Shown here piece by piece: positions 46,067-56,390 of a stretch of DNA of 64,000 nt. The first letter of the stretch is position 1; each line of letters opens with the position of its first letter. The stretch lies in contig VDFB02270651.1 of assembly GCA_007258455.2 (NCBI GenBank), positions 700,224,217-700,288,216 on the forward strand, written 5' to 3'. The notes below the pieces were generated by a model. That model was given only the letters and a program-made list of their open reading frames with translations. It ran no database searches and was not told the origin of the DNA. This DNA comes from Sequoia sempervirens (Eukaryota; Streptophyta; Pinopsida; Cupressales; Cupressaceae). A program made the position numbers and the translations under genes.

Positions 46067-47447
46067 TGTATCTATTTTTTTTCTGTGGAATTATTTTTAG
46101 GGAGTATATATTTCTTGCAAATTGTTTAGATTGGTGAGCCTGTTGTTCAGGTGTGTTAAATTTTTTCCTCACAAGCGGTTCAAAATGTCCATTTTTATGA
46201 TCCTGGTCATGGAAGAGAAGAGAATATGTTATACTTTGTGAATTTTCATAAAAATGAAAGTACTTTGTTTTTCCTATTAAAGACCAAATACATATCTCAA
46301 TATATAACCACTTGGATAGCCACTTAATACAAAACAAGTCTCCCCAAAGACCATACTCATTACAATTTGGCTTTGGAACTGCAGATAGTCGCATGCATTG
46401 CAGATATGTACTAATATCATGAACGCCATGCATTTTGGATAGTGTGTGTGAGTCTAGCTCATTTTGAAGTGAAAACAAAGCGTGACAATCATCAATTGCC
46501 AGACAATTTAGAAAATGATCAACTATTCCATTTCTTAGTTCAAGAGATGTGTATCGCATATGTAACAGTAGTTGTAATGAGTTGAAAAGACAATCACCTA
46601 CATTGTATACAAAGGGCCTTATTCTAAATAGGTTATTGTCTTCTAATACTTTGTCAATTGAGATATCTTGTTCTTTGTTTTTTGATTGATAGTTCTCTAC
46701 ATCTATGATATTATCCAATGCAAAATTTGTTGTTGGTGATGCATATTTACTGAACTTGGACATTAAATCTATTGACTTATCCTCCACAATTTGTTTTCTC
46801 ATGTTAGTAATTGTTTTTGAGTGTTTACATTGGTTAATACATTGTTCCAATGGCTTTCTTTTTTTGGAAACAAGTGGTTCAAAATGTCCATTCAAACGAT
46901 TTTCATCATGGAACAAAATAGAATATGTAGTACTTCCTGAATCTTCATTGAAATTCAAGTACTTTACTTTTCTTGTTGACGACCAAATACATATTTGGAT
47001 ACCTAACCACTTTGCTAGCCATTTAATACAAAATTGGTCACCCCAAAGGCCATATTCTTTACAATTTGGTTTCTTAACTGTAGATAGGCGCATATGTTGT
47101 AAGTATGTATTAGCATCAACAACTTGATGCAATTCATTCAATGTTTCAGGATTTAGCTCATTTGTATATGAAAACAAAGCATCATCATCCTTTTTTGCTA
47201 GGCAATCAAGAAAGTAATCAACCATACCATTTCGCAATTCTATGGAAGTTAAGTTCATATGTAACAAATATTGCAAAGATTCAAAAAGACAATCCCCTAT
47301 GTTGTATACAAATGGACTTATTCTTAAAAGATTATTGTCTTTCAATACTTCATCTATTGTTCGTTCTTCTTTCATATTCATTGGTTCATAACTTTCTACA
47401 TCTATGATAGTATACAATGATTTTTTTGATTCACAGTTTTTTGACAT
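46059..47447 (-). CDS. Twin OTU-like cysteine protease domain protein of the Helentron
   Basis: The frame starts at the ATG reading MSKNCESKKS. An in-frame upstream GTG/TTG is ignored. It holds two homologous halves of about 200 residues. Each has a YNxGDCLFxSLQ block with the presumed catalytic Cys (C53 and C286), a YGLWGDxFCIKWL block and a LFHD...NGHFEPLV block with the presumed catalytic His (H188 and H421). This is the OTU deubiquitinase-like pattern. The Asp of the classical DGNC motif is displaced: the sequence is GDC. OTU proteases cleave ubiquitin chains, and their role in Helentrons is unknown. The frame is intact with no stop over 463 codons. Its stop overlaps the start of the Rep frame, suggesting translation coupling or a former fusion with the third OTU-like domain in Rep. 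Confidence 0.85.
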   Translation of the reverse strand: MSKNCESKKSLYTIIDVESYEPMNMKEERTIDEVLKDNNLLRISPFVYNIGDCLFESLQYLLHMNLTSIELRNGMVDYFLDCLAKKDDDALFSYTNELNPETLNELHQVVDANTYLQHMRLSTVKKPNCKEYGLWGDQFCIKWLAKWLGIQICIWSSTRKVKYLNFNEDSGSTTYSILFHDENRLNGHFEPLVSKKRKPLEQCINQCKHSKTITNMRKQIVEDKSIDLMSKFSKYASPTTNFALDNIIDVENYQSKNKEQDISIDKVLEDNNLFRIRPFVYNVGDCLFNSLQLLLHMRYTSLELRNGIVDHFLNCLAIDDCHALFSLQNELDSHTLSKMHGVHDISTYLQCMRLSAVPKPNCNEYGLWGDLFCIKWLSKWLYIEICIWSLIGKTKYFHFYENSQSITYSLLFHDQDHKNGHFEPLVRKKFNTPEQQAHQSKQFARNIYSLKIIPQKKNRYNV

Positions 47448-49664
47448 TTTATGCACCAAAAAAAAAACACACTAGAATTAATAAAAACAAAATAGGTGTA
47501 ATATGTTACTTGTCAAATTTTGTATACTGTTGAACTCTATTTGTAGATACTATTGTTGCTTTGCTTTTCAATGCTCAGGTTCTACAAAATAGGAAAATTA
47601 AACACATTATCAATGATTAAATAAAGAAATCACAAATTTTTATAACATTAAGAAAAAATGAAAGCAACTATTGGGGACACTTGTAATTCCACAACATACT
47701 TTTCCAAATTGTAATTCTGGTAGATACATTTCGAGTAAAAGTAAAAAGTTTAACTTCCTACTGGGTTATCAAAGCTATAAGAACAAGAGTATGGCATCAA
47801 TCTAGACAGGATGCCCAAGCCATATTAGAAAAGAAAAAACAAAATACTAATATGGATAGTAAGCAATATACTATATCTTTGAAAATTGCAACAATTCCAA
47901 GCACTGGGCCATGATCTATAGTGGCAGGACGAGGTGCTTATTGCGACAAACGACAATAACTCAGGTTCTGGAACTGGTGAGCATATCCCATGTAAAGTGC
48001 TCTCCATGATAATGCAGCTTGTTGTATGTTTGGCTTTAAATGGATCCTTGATTCAAGGACCACTTGCTAGCAATCAGAATTCACTACAGAAGAAATTCTT
48101 AATTATTGCTCGATGGTCAAGAAATAAATCACATTGTCAAGATATTCACTATAATTGTTCCAGAATTACATATTACTGCAAGAAATATTTTCAAAGTTAA
48201 AAATAGACAAGGTATGTGTAGCATTTGGTTTCTTATTTTAACTTAGAGACACTTTTTGTGGGCACAAAAGGAAAATAAATATCTTAAATTGTCATTTTGT
48301 CCAAAAAATTAAACTCATAGGAACTGAAAATACGTATGCAATGATAATGGGCATAATCATTTAAGAAGATCTGATAAAAATCGAGGAGATATAGTTTTGA
48401 TTCTTGAAGCAAAATCTGTTTCACATTCTAGTTTATGTTCTAGGTGAGAATGCAGAGTAAAGAGAAAGCAATGATATAATAGAAATTCCAAGAATTTCCT
48501 GTTTGCCTACTTTTCAGGTTATTGGCATTAGGTTCGAATGCAGAATAAACAAGAAGCAATATCATAATAGAAATCCCAAGAATTTCTTACTTGCTTACTT
48601 TTTAGGTTATTGGCATTTTGGTTTAAAGATTAATCTTTTTCATCTGAGAAAAAAATAAAGAGATATATAAATCTTTTTCATCCAAGGAAAAAAGTTCAAA
48701 GATACATTAATTTTTTATATCTAAATAAAAATAAAAAAATAAAACAGATATATTTGGTTCTTGTGCATCTTTTTTTGTTTCAATTTTCTTTTCTACTCAT
48801 GAAGGCCAGGTTTCTTATTCCCTTCTCATATCTTACTATTTATGAACATCTTTGTAAAAATACTCTGTATTTTGGGTTTGAATTTAAAGGGTAAGCATAG
48901 ACTATTATATGTGTGGACTGTGATAGTATTCTACAGTTCATCAAATGTCAGTTGTCATCTAATGATTTTTCATCTTCTACATTGATTTCATTCTGTATTG
49001 GGCCATTTTTTTGTATGCCAAGCTCTCAAAAATGAGTGAATATCTTTTGAATGTAGGGAATTCAGAGACAAATTCATTTTTTTGCATTTGTCCAGCATTC
49101 AAAAATGCATCTGCTTCATGACTTTTTAATCATTTTCTTCTCTGTAATTGAGTAGATCACTATTGTGGTAATTGCATTCTTTTGTTGGTACTGGAGAATC
49201 TGAAGAAGCTCATGAAAGTGATATAATTGTTTTTTCAACCTTCTTATGCTTTACTAAAAATGATAATAGTTTTGGATATTAAAAGTGTGAGTAAACAATT
49301 CAAAAAAGGTGATAAAAGACAACCGATTTGAACATTTGACCCTTGGAAAATCAATGTTGGAGAGACTGACTGTTAAACCTCTAAATGTTCTATGAACTAA
49401 AGATATGAACTGCAGGAAAATAGACTAAAGCATATAGATTTGAAATATGGCTTATAGCATAATCAATTGAGTTTTTACTTTTTGGTCAAAACAGAGCTGG
49501 GAACCATTATCAAAACCTGATAAATCATAATCTGGAAATGAAAAACAACTATCATCCAAGAGGCTGATTCAAGCTTCATCCTCCTCCCACTGGAGATTGT
49601 TCACATAAACATTCAATATCTTTTTGACTTGGCTCTTTTCAAATTCCACTCTTTCTGGTGTCAA
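47448..49664. other. Region upstream of the Helentron genes, no gene recognised
   Basis: The first 200 bases should hold the Helentron 5' end and promoter. A possible leader exon lies at about 47580-47515 on the minus strand with splice-like ends. Beyond that, short open frames exist (for example 47934-48200 plus) but none has a recognised domain. A near-repeat of about 80 bases, with AGAATTTCCTGTTTGCCTAC and AGAATTTCTTACTTGCTTAC, occurs at 48490 and 48570. Confidence 0.45.
47650..47715. repeat. 65-bp segment shared with 51531-51598
   Basis: AAAGCAACTATTGGGGACAC and the next 40 bases recur at 51537 onward with few changes. The flanks on both sides differ, so it is a short dispersed repeat. 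It marks DNA outside the Helentron. Confidence 0.75.
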
Positions 49665-51247
49665 TATACTATATAATGAGGGACAAGAGAGATTCCATGG
49701 GTAACAACAATCTGATATTGTTTGCTTTCCAAAACGTGAATATTCTTTATAATATTTTCAAGAAAGAAATTGTTGGTGTCATGGTGAATATCTTCTTTTG
49801 AAAAATGTATTGTATTTCCTTTGAAATGTAGTATTTACCTCTTTCAAAGACCATGCTTTCCATAAACATATTATTAATTTTACCTTTTTTGTACCCAAGA
49901 TGTGTTAGAACAGAAGACAACTCTAAAATTAAGGGGTTCTCAAGTTATGGAGTGTATAGGAACGCACAGAATACAAGCAAAAACCAAGAAGGATTCACAC
50001 ACATTTAAATGACAAAGTGAGATAACATAAATGCTCTTCCATTAACATTACTGAGACTTATACATGATGTCATACAAAGAAAGTAAGATTGAGAAATCCT
50101 ATACTAAAAAGAACCGTGCAACTTCCTGCAAGTGCTAGAATTACTAAGTTTTCTATTTGACTAACTGCCTGCCTTCTGTTTGGTCACATCAGAGTTGATT
50201 GAAACAGAGATTTCCTTTTGTTAATGGTTTTGAATATCAACTCCTGACATGTGAGTTTGTATGCTGGCGGCTGCATTGTAATTCAGATTTTATATGGCTC
50301 TAGACAATAATTGAGATTCCAGTGCACAATTGTGCAGGTTGGGACTGCATGGAAGGTGGATGTGCAGAAGTTGTGGTGTTGCTGGTGCACAGGGTACTAA
50401 TGTATGGATTATGTATGATGAGTCTGCACATGATTTCTTTTGGCACAAGTGTTGTGGTCTCTTGCGATTTTGTACCTGGATCATTTGCCCCATCTTGAGA
50501 GGCAAGGTCCTCATTTCTTCACTCCATAGTCGAAGGGATTCTTTTTGGAGCTATTGCAGAGTTGGTAGTCTAAGTTTGGACTTTGGAGTGTGCTCAACAT
50601 TGTGACATCAATGATTTCATCCTTTGCAATGGGTGTCGGGCAATATTGAAATGAGTCAGACATTGTAGCCAACATATCAATTATTTATATAAAAACTAAT
50701 TTCTCACGTAAACAACCGACACATTAACCATAACATACTGATGACTAAATAACTCCATTTAAAATATAAAATAAATAAATTTGTATTCTTAAAAATCCTT
50801 AAAACCCACTGAGAGAAACACTCAATAATGCCTATAAAAAGAAGTATTAGGCATTATCCTTTGAGAGGCCAAACTTCAGAAGCTTTTGCATTAAAATAGT
50901 GTTTCTTAAAAGTACTCCTATCTATTATGACAAAGAATATCATTCAAGACTACAACAAAAGAATTTGATCCTGCAATTTCTTGATTTCAATCCAAGCAAT
51001 TTAACTGATTCAACTGTACATACATATGTAAAATTGTAAATATCAGTAAAACTCTTTTAGGGTGGGGATTCAAAACTATAACATATCAGTAAGACAAGAT
51101 TTCCCTGGACATGGACCAAGCATAAGAAGTTTTGAAAAAAAACAAAAAATAGAGTAATGAAACAGAGAACACTTCACCTCCAGCCTACCCGCCTTGCAGA
51201 GAGATCTGAGTTTTGAGATTCTGTTGCTTTATTAAAAAAAAAAGGTG
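49665..51247. repeat. ~1.58 kb direct duplication, copy 1
   Basis: This segment recurs in the same orientation at 52232-53818 with about 95 percent identity by eye, starting at ATATACTATATA and running into the second gap. Open frames of 91 codons (plus) and 74 codons (minus) are preserved in both copies but overlap on opposite strands and show no recognisable domain, so I do not call them genes. Confidence 0.9.
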
Positions 51248-52231
51248 AAATACACTTAAAGGTTTGGTTGGTAAATTAACTAAAGTTTGAATCTTAACTA
51301 TCTTGATGGTAACATCCCTAATTTACTACTGTGACATATCTTAATGGGTGCCCGGAGTGCAAAAGCAACTATTTTTCTAAACAGAAAGATGATATTGAAA
51401 CTCATATTTAAGTAAGCTGAAAAGCATACCTGATCCTTGTTCGTACTCTGTACTCAACTGGTAATTTTATCAAAATTCTATTGACAGCAATTTCAATTAT
51501 TAAGCACAAATTCATTGATTTGAAATATCAGAAAAAAGGAAAGCAACTATTAGGGACACTTGTAATTCCACAACTTACTTTTCCAACTTGTCCTAATGCA
51601 AAATTATTTGCTACCAATCCAAAAACGCCAACTGAACATAAGACCCTTTTATTCCCAAAATCTGGTACACAAAAAATAACCTCAAAACAAGAATACCCAA
51701 AACAATGACTTATCTTACTCATTGGGTGGATAAAAACTGCAAGACTGCACAAATCAGTTTTGTCAACCTCCTTGTGTGCAGTTTCCAATGCAAACTCTTC
51801 TTCCAAAGCCATATCTATCTCAATAAATATCTACATACCTCTAAACTTCCAACCCTTTACACATTATTAAATCTCTTTGATGTTAAGGGTTGAGGGGTTC
51901 TGATATTTAGTGGTGTGACTACTATGTTCACTTCCTTCCTTAGAACCCTATACCTCATGGAATTTATGTGCAAAACTTTCATTTCATTAGTGTTGTTCTC
52001 CTCAGGAACCCAATCTTCATTTACTCAAAAGTATGTTTCTTTCTTTACCTATTTGCCCCATTATTGCAGCAAAGAATGAAAATAGGTGATAAGAGGAAAT
52101 GCAAGCTTTTCTTTTTATCAGTCAGTAGGGAGAACACTTTCCTATAGTGTCAAATCTTGCCCTGTTTGTTGTCCTTAAAAGGAAATAGCGTGGCTCGTTG
52201 ATTAGGAAAATGAAAGAATAGTTGTTGAGAA
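51248..52231. other. Spacer between the two 1.58 kb copies
   Basis: About 1 kb of sequence, including the dispersed 65-bp segment at 51531-51598. No coding sequence or terminal repeats are recognised. Confidence 0.5.
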
Positions 52232-53818
52232 TAATATACTATATAGTGAGGGACAAGAGAGATTCCATGGGTAACAACAATCTGATATTGTTTGCTTTCC
52301 AAAATGTGAATATTCTTTATAATATTTTCAAGAAAGAAATTGTTGGTGTCATGGTGAATATCTTCATTTGAAAAATGAACTGTATTTCCTTTGAAATGTA
52401 GTATTTACCTCTTTCAAAGACCATCCTTTCCATACACATATTATTAATTTTACCTTTTTGTACCCAAGATGTGTTAGAACAGAAGACAGCTCTAAAATTA
52501 AGGGGTTCTCAAGTTATGGAGTGTATAGGAACGCACAAAATACAAGCAAAAACCAAGAAGGATTTTCACACATTTAAATGAAAAAGTGAGATAACATAAA
52601 TGCTCTTCCATTAACATTACTGAGACTTATACATGATGTCATATAAAGAAAGTAAGATTGAGAAATCCTGTACTGAAAAGAACCGTGCAGCTTCCTGCAA
52701 GTGCTAGAATTACTAAGTTTTTTGTTTGACTAACTGCCTGCCTTCTGTTTGGTCACATCAGAGTTGATTGAAATAGAGATTTCCTTTTGTTAATGGTTTT
52801 GAATATCAACTCCTGACATGTGGGTTTATATGTTGGCGGCTGCATTGTAGTTCAGATTTTATATGGCTCTAGACAATAATTGAGATTCCAGTGCACAATT
52901 GTGCAGGTTGGGACTACATGGAAGGTGGATGTGCAGAAGTTGTGGTGTTGCTGGTGCACAGGGTACTAATGTATGGATTATGTATGATGATTCTGCACAT
53001 GATTTCTTTTGGCACAAGTGTTGTGGTCTCTTGCAATTTTGTACCTGGATCATTTGCCCCATCTTGAGAGGCAAGGTCCTCATTTCTTCACTCCATAGTC
53101 GAAGGGATTCTTTTTGGAGCTATTGCAGAGTTGGCAGTCTAAGTTTGGACTTTGGAGTGTGCTCAGCATTGTGACATCAATGCTTTCATCCTTTGCAATG
53201 GGTGCCAGGCAATATTGAAATGAGTAAGACATTGAAGCCAACATATCAATTATTTATATGAAAACTAATTTCTCACGTAAACAACCGACACATTAACCAT
53301 AACATACTGATGACTAAATAACTCCATTTAAAATATAAAATAAATAAATTTGTATTCTTAAAAATCCTTAAAACCCACTGAGAGAAACACTCAATAATGC
53401 CTGTAAAAAGAAGTATTAGGCATTATACTTTGAGAGGCCAAACTTCAGAAGCTTTTGCATTAAAATAGTTTTTCTTAAAAGTACTCCAATCTATTATGAC
53501 AGAGAATATCATTCAAGACTACAACAAAAGAATTTGATCCTGCAATTTCTTGATTTCAATCCAAGCAATTTACCTATTTAGCTGTACATACATATGTAAA
53601 ATTGTAAATAACAGTAAAACTCTTTTAGGGTGGGGATTCAAAACTATAACATATCAGTAAGACAAGATTTCCCTGGACATGGACCAAGCATAAGAAGTTT
53701 TGAAAAGAACAAAAAACAGAGTAATGAAACAGAGAACACTTCACCTCCAGCCTACCCGCCTTGCAGAGAGATCTGAGTTTTGAGATTCTGTTGCTTTATT
53801 TCAAAAAAAAGGTAAAAT
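52232..53818. repeat. ~1.58 kb direct duplication, copy 2
   Basis: Partner of 49665-51247. It ends at the assembly gap, with the last shared bases being GGTAAAAT against GGTGAAAT in copy 1, so its true right end is unknown. Confidence 0.9.
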
Positions 53819-53918
53819 NNNNNNNNNNNNNNNNNNNNNNNNNNNNNNNNNNNNNNNNNNNNNNNNNNNNNNNNNNNNNNNNNNNNNNNNNNNNNNNNNN
53901 NNNNNNNNNNNNNNNNNN
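53819..53918. other. Assembly gap (100 N)
   Basis: Exactly 100 unknown bases. It falls directly after a repeat with a close copy 2.5 kb upstream, which is a likely cause of the break. Confidence 1.
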
Positions 53919-54017
53919 ATCGTGTAAAAGAGGACCACCCTCATGTTCTCTTAAACATATTTAATTTCAATTGGTGTATTAATTAATGTAACCTTTCATG
54001 TTTCAACTGCAAATCAG

Positions 54018-54351
54018 GATTTAGAGGGTGTTCAACATGTTGAGCATGAGTCTATAACAGAAGTTTAGGAACATGATGTGGACCCATCAGGTAAAGAAAA
54101 CCACTCTAATGTTATTTTAATTAATGAAATACTTGTAACAATAATAATAAAACATATCAGTTTAAAATTTCTTTCTTATTGCAGCAGATCCCCCCTTGCA
54201 GTGGCATCCACGTCATGAGCAGACGACTAGGCGTACATTAAGATCATGAGCAGAGGGTAGAACAACTATAGGGGGGACAAATATTGATTTAGAAAATGAT
54301 ACTCCACTTCAAATTTATGTAGTTTTCAAAAAGAAACAAAAAAAAAAGTGA
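54018..54351 (+). pseudogene. Two terminal exons of an unrecognised transposon-type protein
   Basis: An exon at 54018-54090 (AAATCAG acceptor, GTAAAG donor) reads DLEGVQHVEHESITEV and then DVDPS. The next, at about 54185-54351, reads PLQWHPRHEQTTRRTLRS, then GTNIDLENDTPLQ, and ends in KKKQKKK-stop. Each exon carries one in-frame stop (TAG at 54066, TGA at 54246), both reachable by C-to-T changes. The basic tail resembles a nuclear localisation signal. The upstream part is lost in the gap. The family is unknown. Confidence 0.35.
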
Positions 54352-54888
54352 TTGTAATCATATCATGACAACCATATTTTTGATAATATGTAAAAACTAT
54401 AAGAATGAATATTATATTTTAATGAATGAATGCGAATATGTTAATTAATGAATGCTATATGTTAATAAATGAATGCTATATTTTATTAATGGATGAATGA
54501 ATTTTATATGTTATTAATGGATTAATGAATGATTAATGTTATATGATTGGGTATGGGGAATTGAGAGTGATGTGAGGGGGGGGAGGGGCCAAATGAGCTT
54601 CCACCATCATGTGGTTGGCCCTCTTAAGTAGAGAATATTAAACTATTCTTGAAACAAAGAAAAGCTCAATAAGGTAATGCACTTTTCAATATAAGAAATG
54701 CATCGTTTGAAGCATCAAACCAATATCTAGTCTGTATGTATGATTAGTCATTAGTCTCCGCAATGGTACATTTCCACGAATATTTTTTTTAAAAAAAAAT
54801 TGATGCTTTGTCGCAATTTTGACAAAAACCACCGACGAATCAACATAAAGGTTCGATGAAGTTGCTATAGCTGTGACAAAGGTTTTGT
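54352..54888. other. AT-rich spacer with ATGAATG-type short repeats
   Basis: Between 54415 and 54540 the words AATGAATG, TATGTTA and TTAATGAATG recur several times. From 54790 motifs of the TTTGTCGCAATTTTGAC type begin and lead into the 55-bp array. No gene is seen. Confidence 0.5.
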
Positions 54889-55275
54889 CGTAACTCCTTG
54901 CCCATTTTGTCACAATTTCGATGAAATTTTGGCATTGTTTCCATGCTACTCCTTGCCCATTTCATCGCACTTTCGATGAACTTTTGGTGTTCTTTCGATG
55001 CTACTCCTTGCTATTTTCGTCGCAAAGTCGATGAACTCTTGGTGTTGTTTAGACGCTACTACTTGCCTATTTCATCGCACATTCGACGAACTTTTGGTGT
55101 TGTTTCGACACTACTCCTTTCCCATTTCATCAAAATGGCGATGAAATTTTGGTGTTGTTTCGATGCTACTCCTTGCCCATTTCATCAAAATGGCGAGGAA
55201 CGTCTGGTGTTGTTTCGACGCTACTCCTTGCCCATTTCGTTGAATTGGCGACAAACTTTTGGTGTAATTCATTGG
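54889..55275. repeat. 55-bp tandem repeat, about seven units, with TTTCRTCG/CGATGAA palindromes
   Basis: Each unit follows the plan CTACTCCTTGCCCATTTC, then ATCGCACTTTCGATGAA, then CTTTTGGTGTTGTTTCGA. The pairing of TTCRTCG and CGAYGAA within units resembles the subterminal repeats of plant CACTA (EnSpm) transposons that end in TTTCGTCG-type motifs. Similar motifs continue to about 55475. This may be one end of a CACTA-type element, but no CACTA terminus was identified. Confidence 0.7.
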
Positions 55276-55499
55276 TGGATACATGAAGTGTTCATCGATA
55301 TTCCAACAAAAGTTTGAGCCATTTCATGATGCCGACGACCAACGACTCTTCACCATTATTTTGACATTTAATTCATTGTCAGCCTTTCGACGAAAAAATA
55401 GCAATGAAAATATTTTTTCCATTTCGTCGCTCTAACAAAGATTTGTTGAACGATCGACAAACGACTGTTGGAAAATGGTGTCAAATTCAATAATGTCAC

Positions 55500-56390
55500 A
55501 ATAGAAAAGATGTTTAGACTAACAAATCTATATTATTCTAAACAACCTAAATTATGATGAAATGCTTTCATGCAAACTAGAAAACATGCTTAGAATAACA
55601 AATCTATATTATTCTAATATGTTGCATACCTCTGCCAAAGGATCAGAGCTGGCTATTGTTGTAGTATCTCCATGATCCATCATGTAAAGAACATCACAAT
55701 ATACTTTGAATGACAAATCTATATGATCACAATATAAAATATGTTTAGACTAACAAATCTATGTTATTCTAAACAACCTAAATGATGATGAATTGGTAAT
55801 GTAAACTAGAAAAGATTCTTAAAAATAACAAATCTATATTATTCTAAACAACTTAAATAATGAACCTTATCAGATAAACAATATCAAAATGTGATGAACA
55901 ATATACTACATGTCCCATAAAACAAATGATCTGCTACTAAAGTGTGTTTGAAGGGTCATCTCTTACCTTCAGAGTTTCCAATAATGATTCATGATCAACA
56001 CTACTAATTGTCCATAGTTCCTTTGTTTTTGGTCTAGCATGATGTCTCAATAACTTAACATTTGTTGCTATAACAAGGTGTGAATACATGAGAATGGTTT
56101 TTTGTTTCTCATAGTCTTCAAATGTAGGTATGCCATTCTTTCTAATCATATATATGTTCGCAACCAAGTTCCGGAAACAACTGAACATGTATGATCATAA
56201 GTTTTTTATCAACATCTAAATATACTTAGAATAAAAAATATATATTATACTAAACAACCTAAATGATGATGAAATGTTAATGTAAACTAGAAAATATGCT
56301 TAGAATAACAAATCTATATTATTCTAAACAACCTAAATGATGATGAAATGGTAATGCAACCAAGTTTGAGAAACAACAACTGAACCTGTA
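55500..56390. repeat. Interspersed ~80-bp repeats around a short coding exon
   Basis: The phrase AATCTATATTATTCTAAACAA followed by CCTAAATGATGATGAA and CTAGAAAA recurs at least five times (near 55528, 55590, 55755, 55835, 56230 and 56305). The exon-like piece 56188-55937 lies among the copies, as if the repeats had expanded in introns. Confidence 0.75.

Larger units (their letters stand above)
37585..47447 (-). mobile_element. Helentron-type (Helitron2) rolling-circle transposon, minimal coding extent
   Basis: Read on the minus strand the element holds, in order, a twin-OTU protein (47447-46059), OTU-Rep-helicase-endonuclease (46066-40330) and an intron-containing RPA70-like gene (about 40141-37585). 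Rep with an HUH-like motif plus two tyrosines, fused to a PIF1-type helicase, defines Helitrons. OTU and endonuclease domains are characteristic of the Helentron branch, and an RPA gene is typical of plant Helitrons. The helicase/endonuclease part is broken, so this copy is not autonomous. The right end probably lies between 47460 and 47650, because from 47650 a sequence shared with 51531 begins. The left end is unresolved. Confidence 0.88.

Noticed and set aside
49905..50602. Possible minus-strand solo LTR with TGTTGAG...TTCTAACA ends
   Set aside because: The five bases outside the two ends do not match, and no primer-binding site follows. The TG/CA ends may be chance.
50330..50605. 91-codon frame preserved in both copies of the 1.58 kb duplication (also 52899-53174)
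   Set aside because: An antisense frame of similar length is preserved equally, the copies are too recent to test selection, and no domain is recognisable.
54943..55317. A 124-codon plus-strand frame
   Set aside because: It runs through a 55-bp tandem repeat in all three phases, so the translation is a by-product of the array and not a protein.
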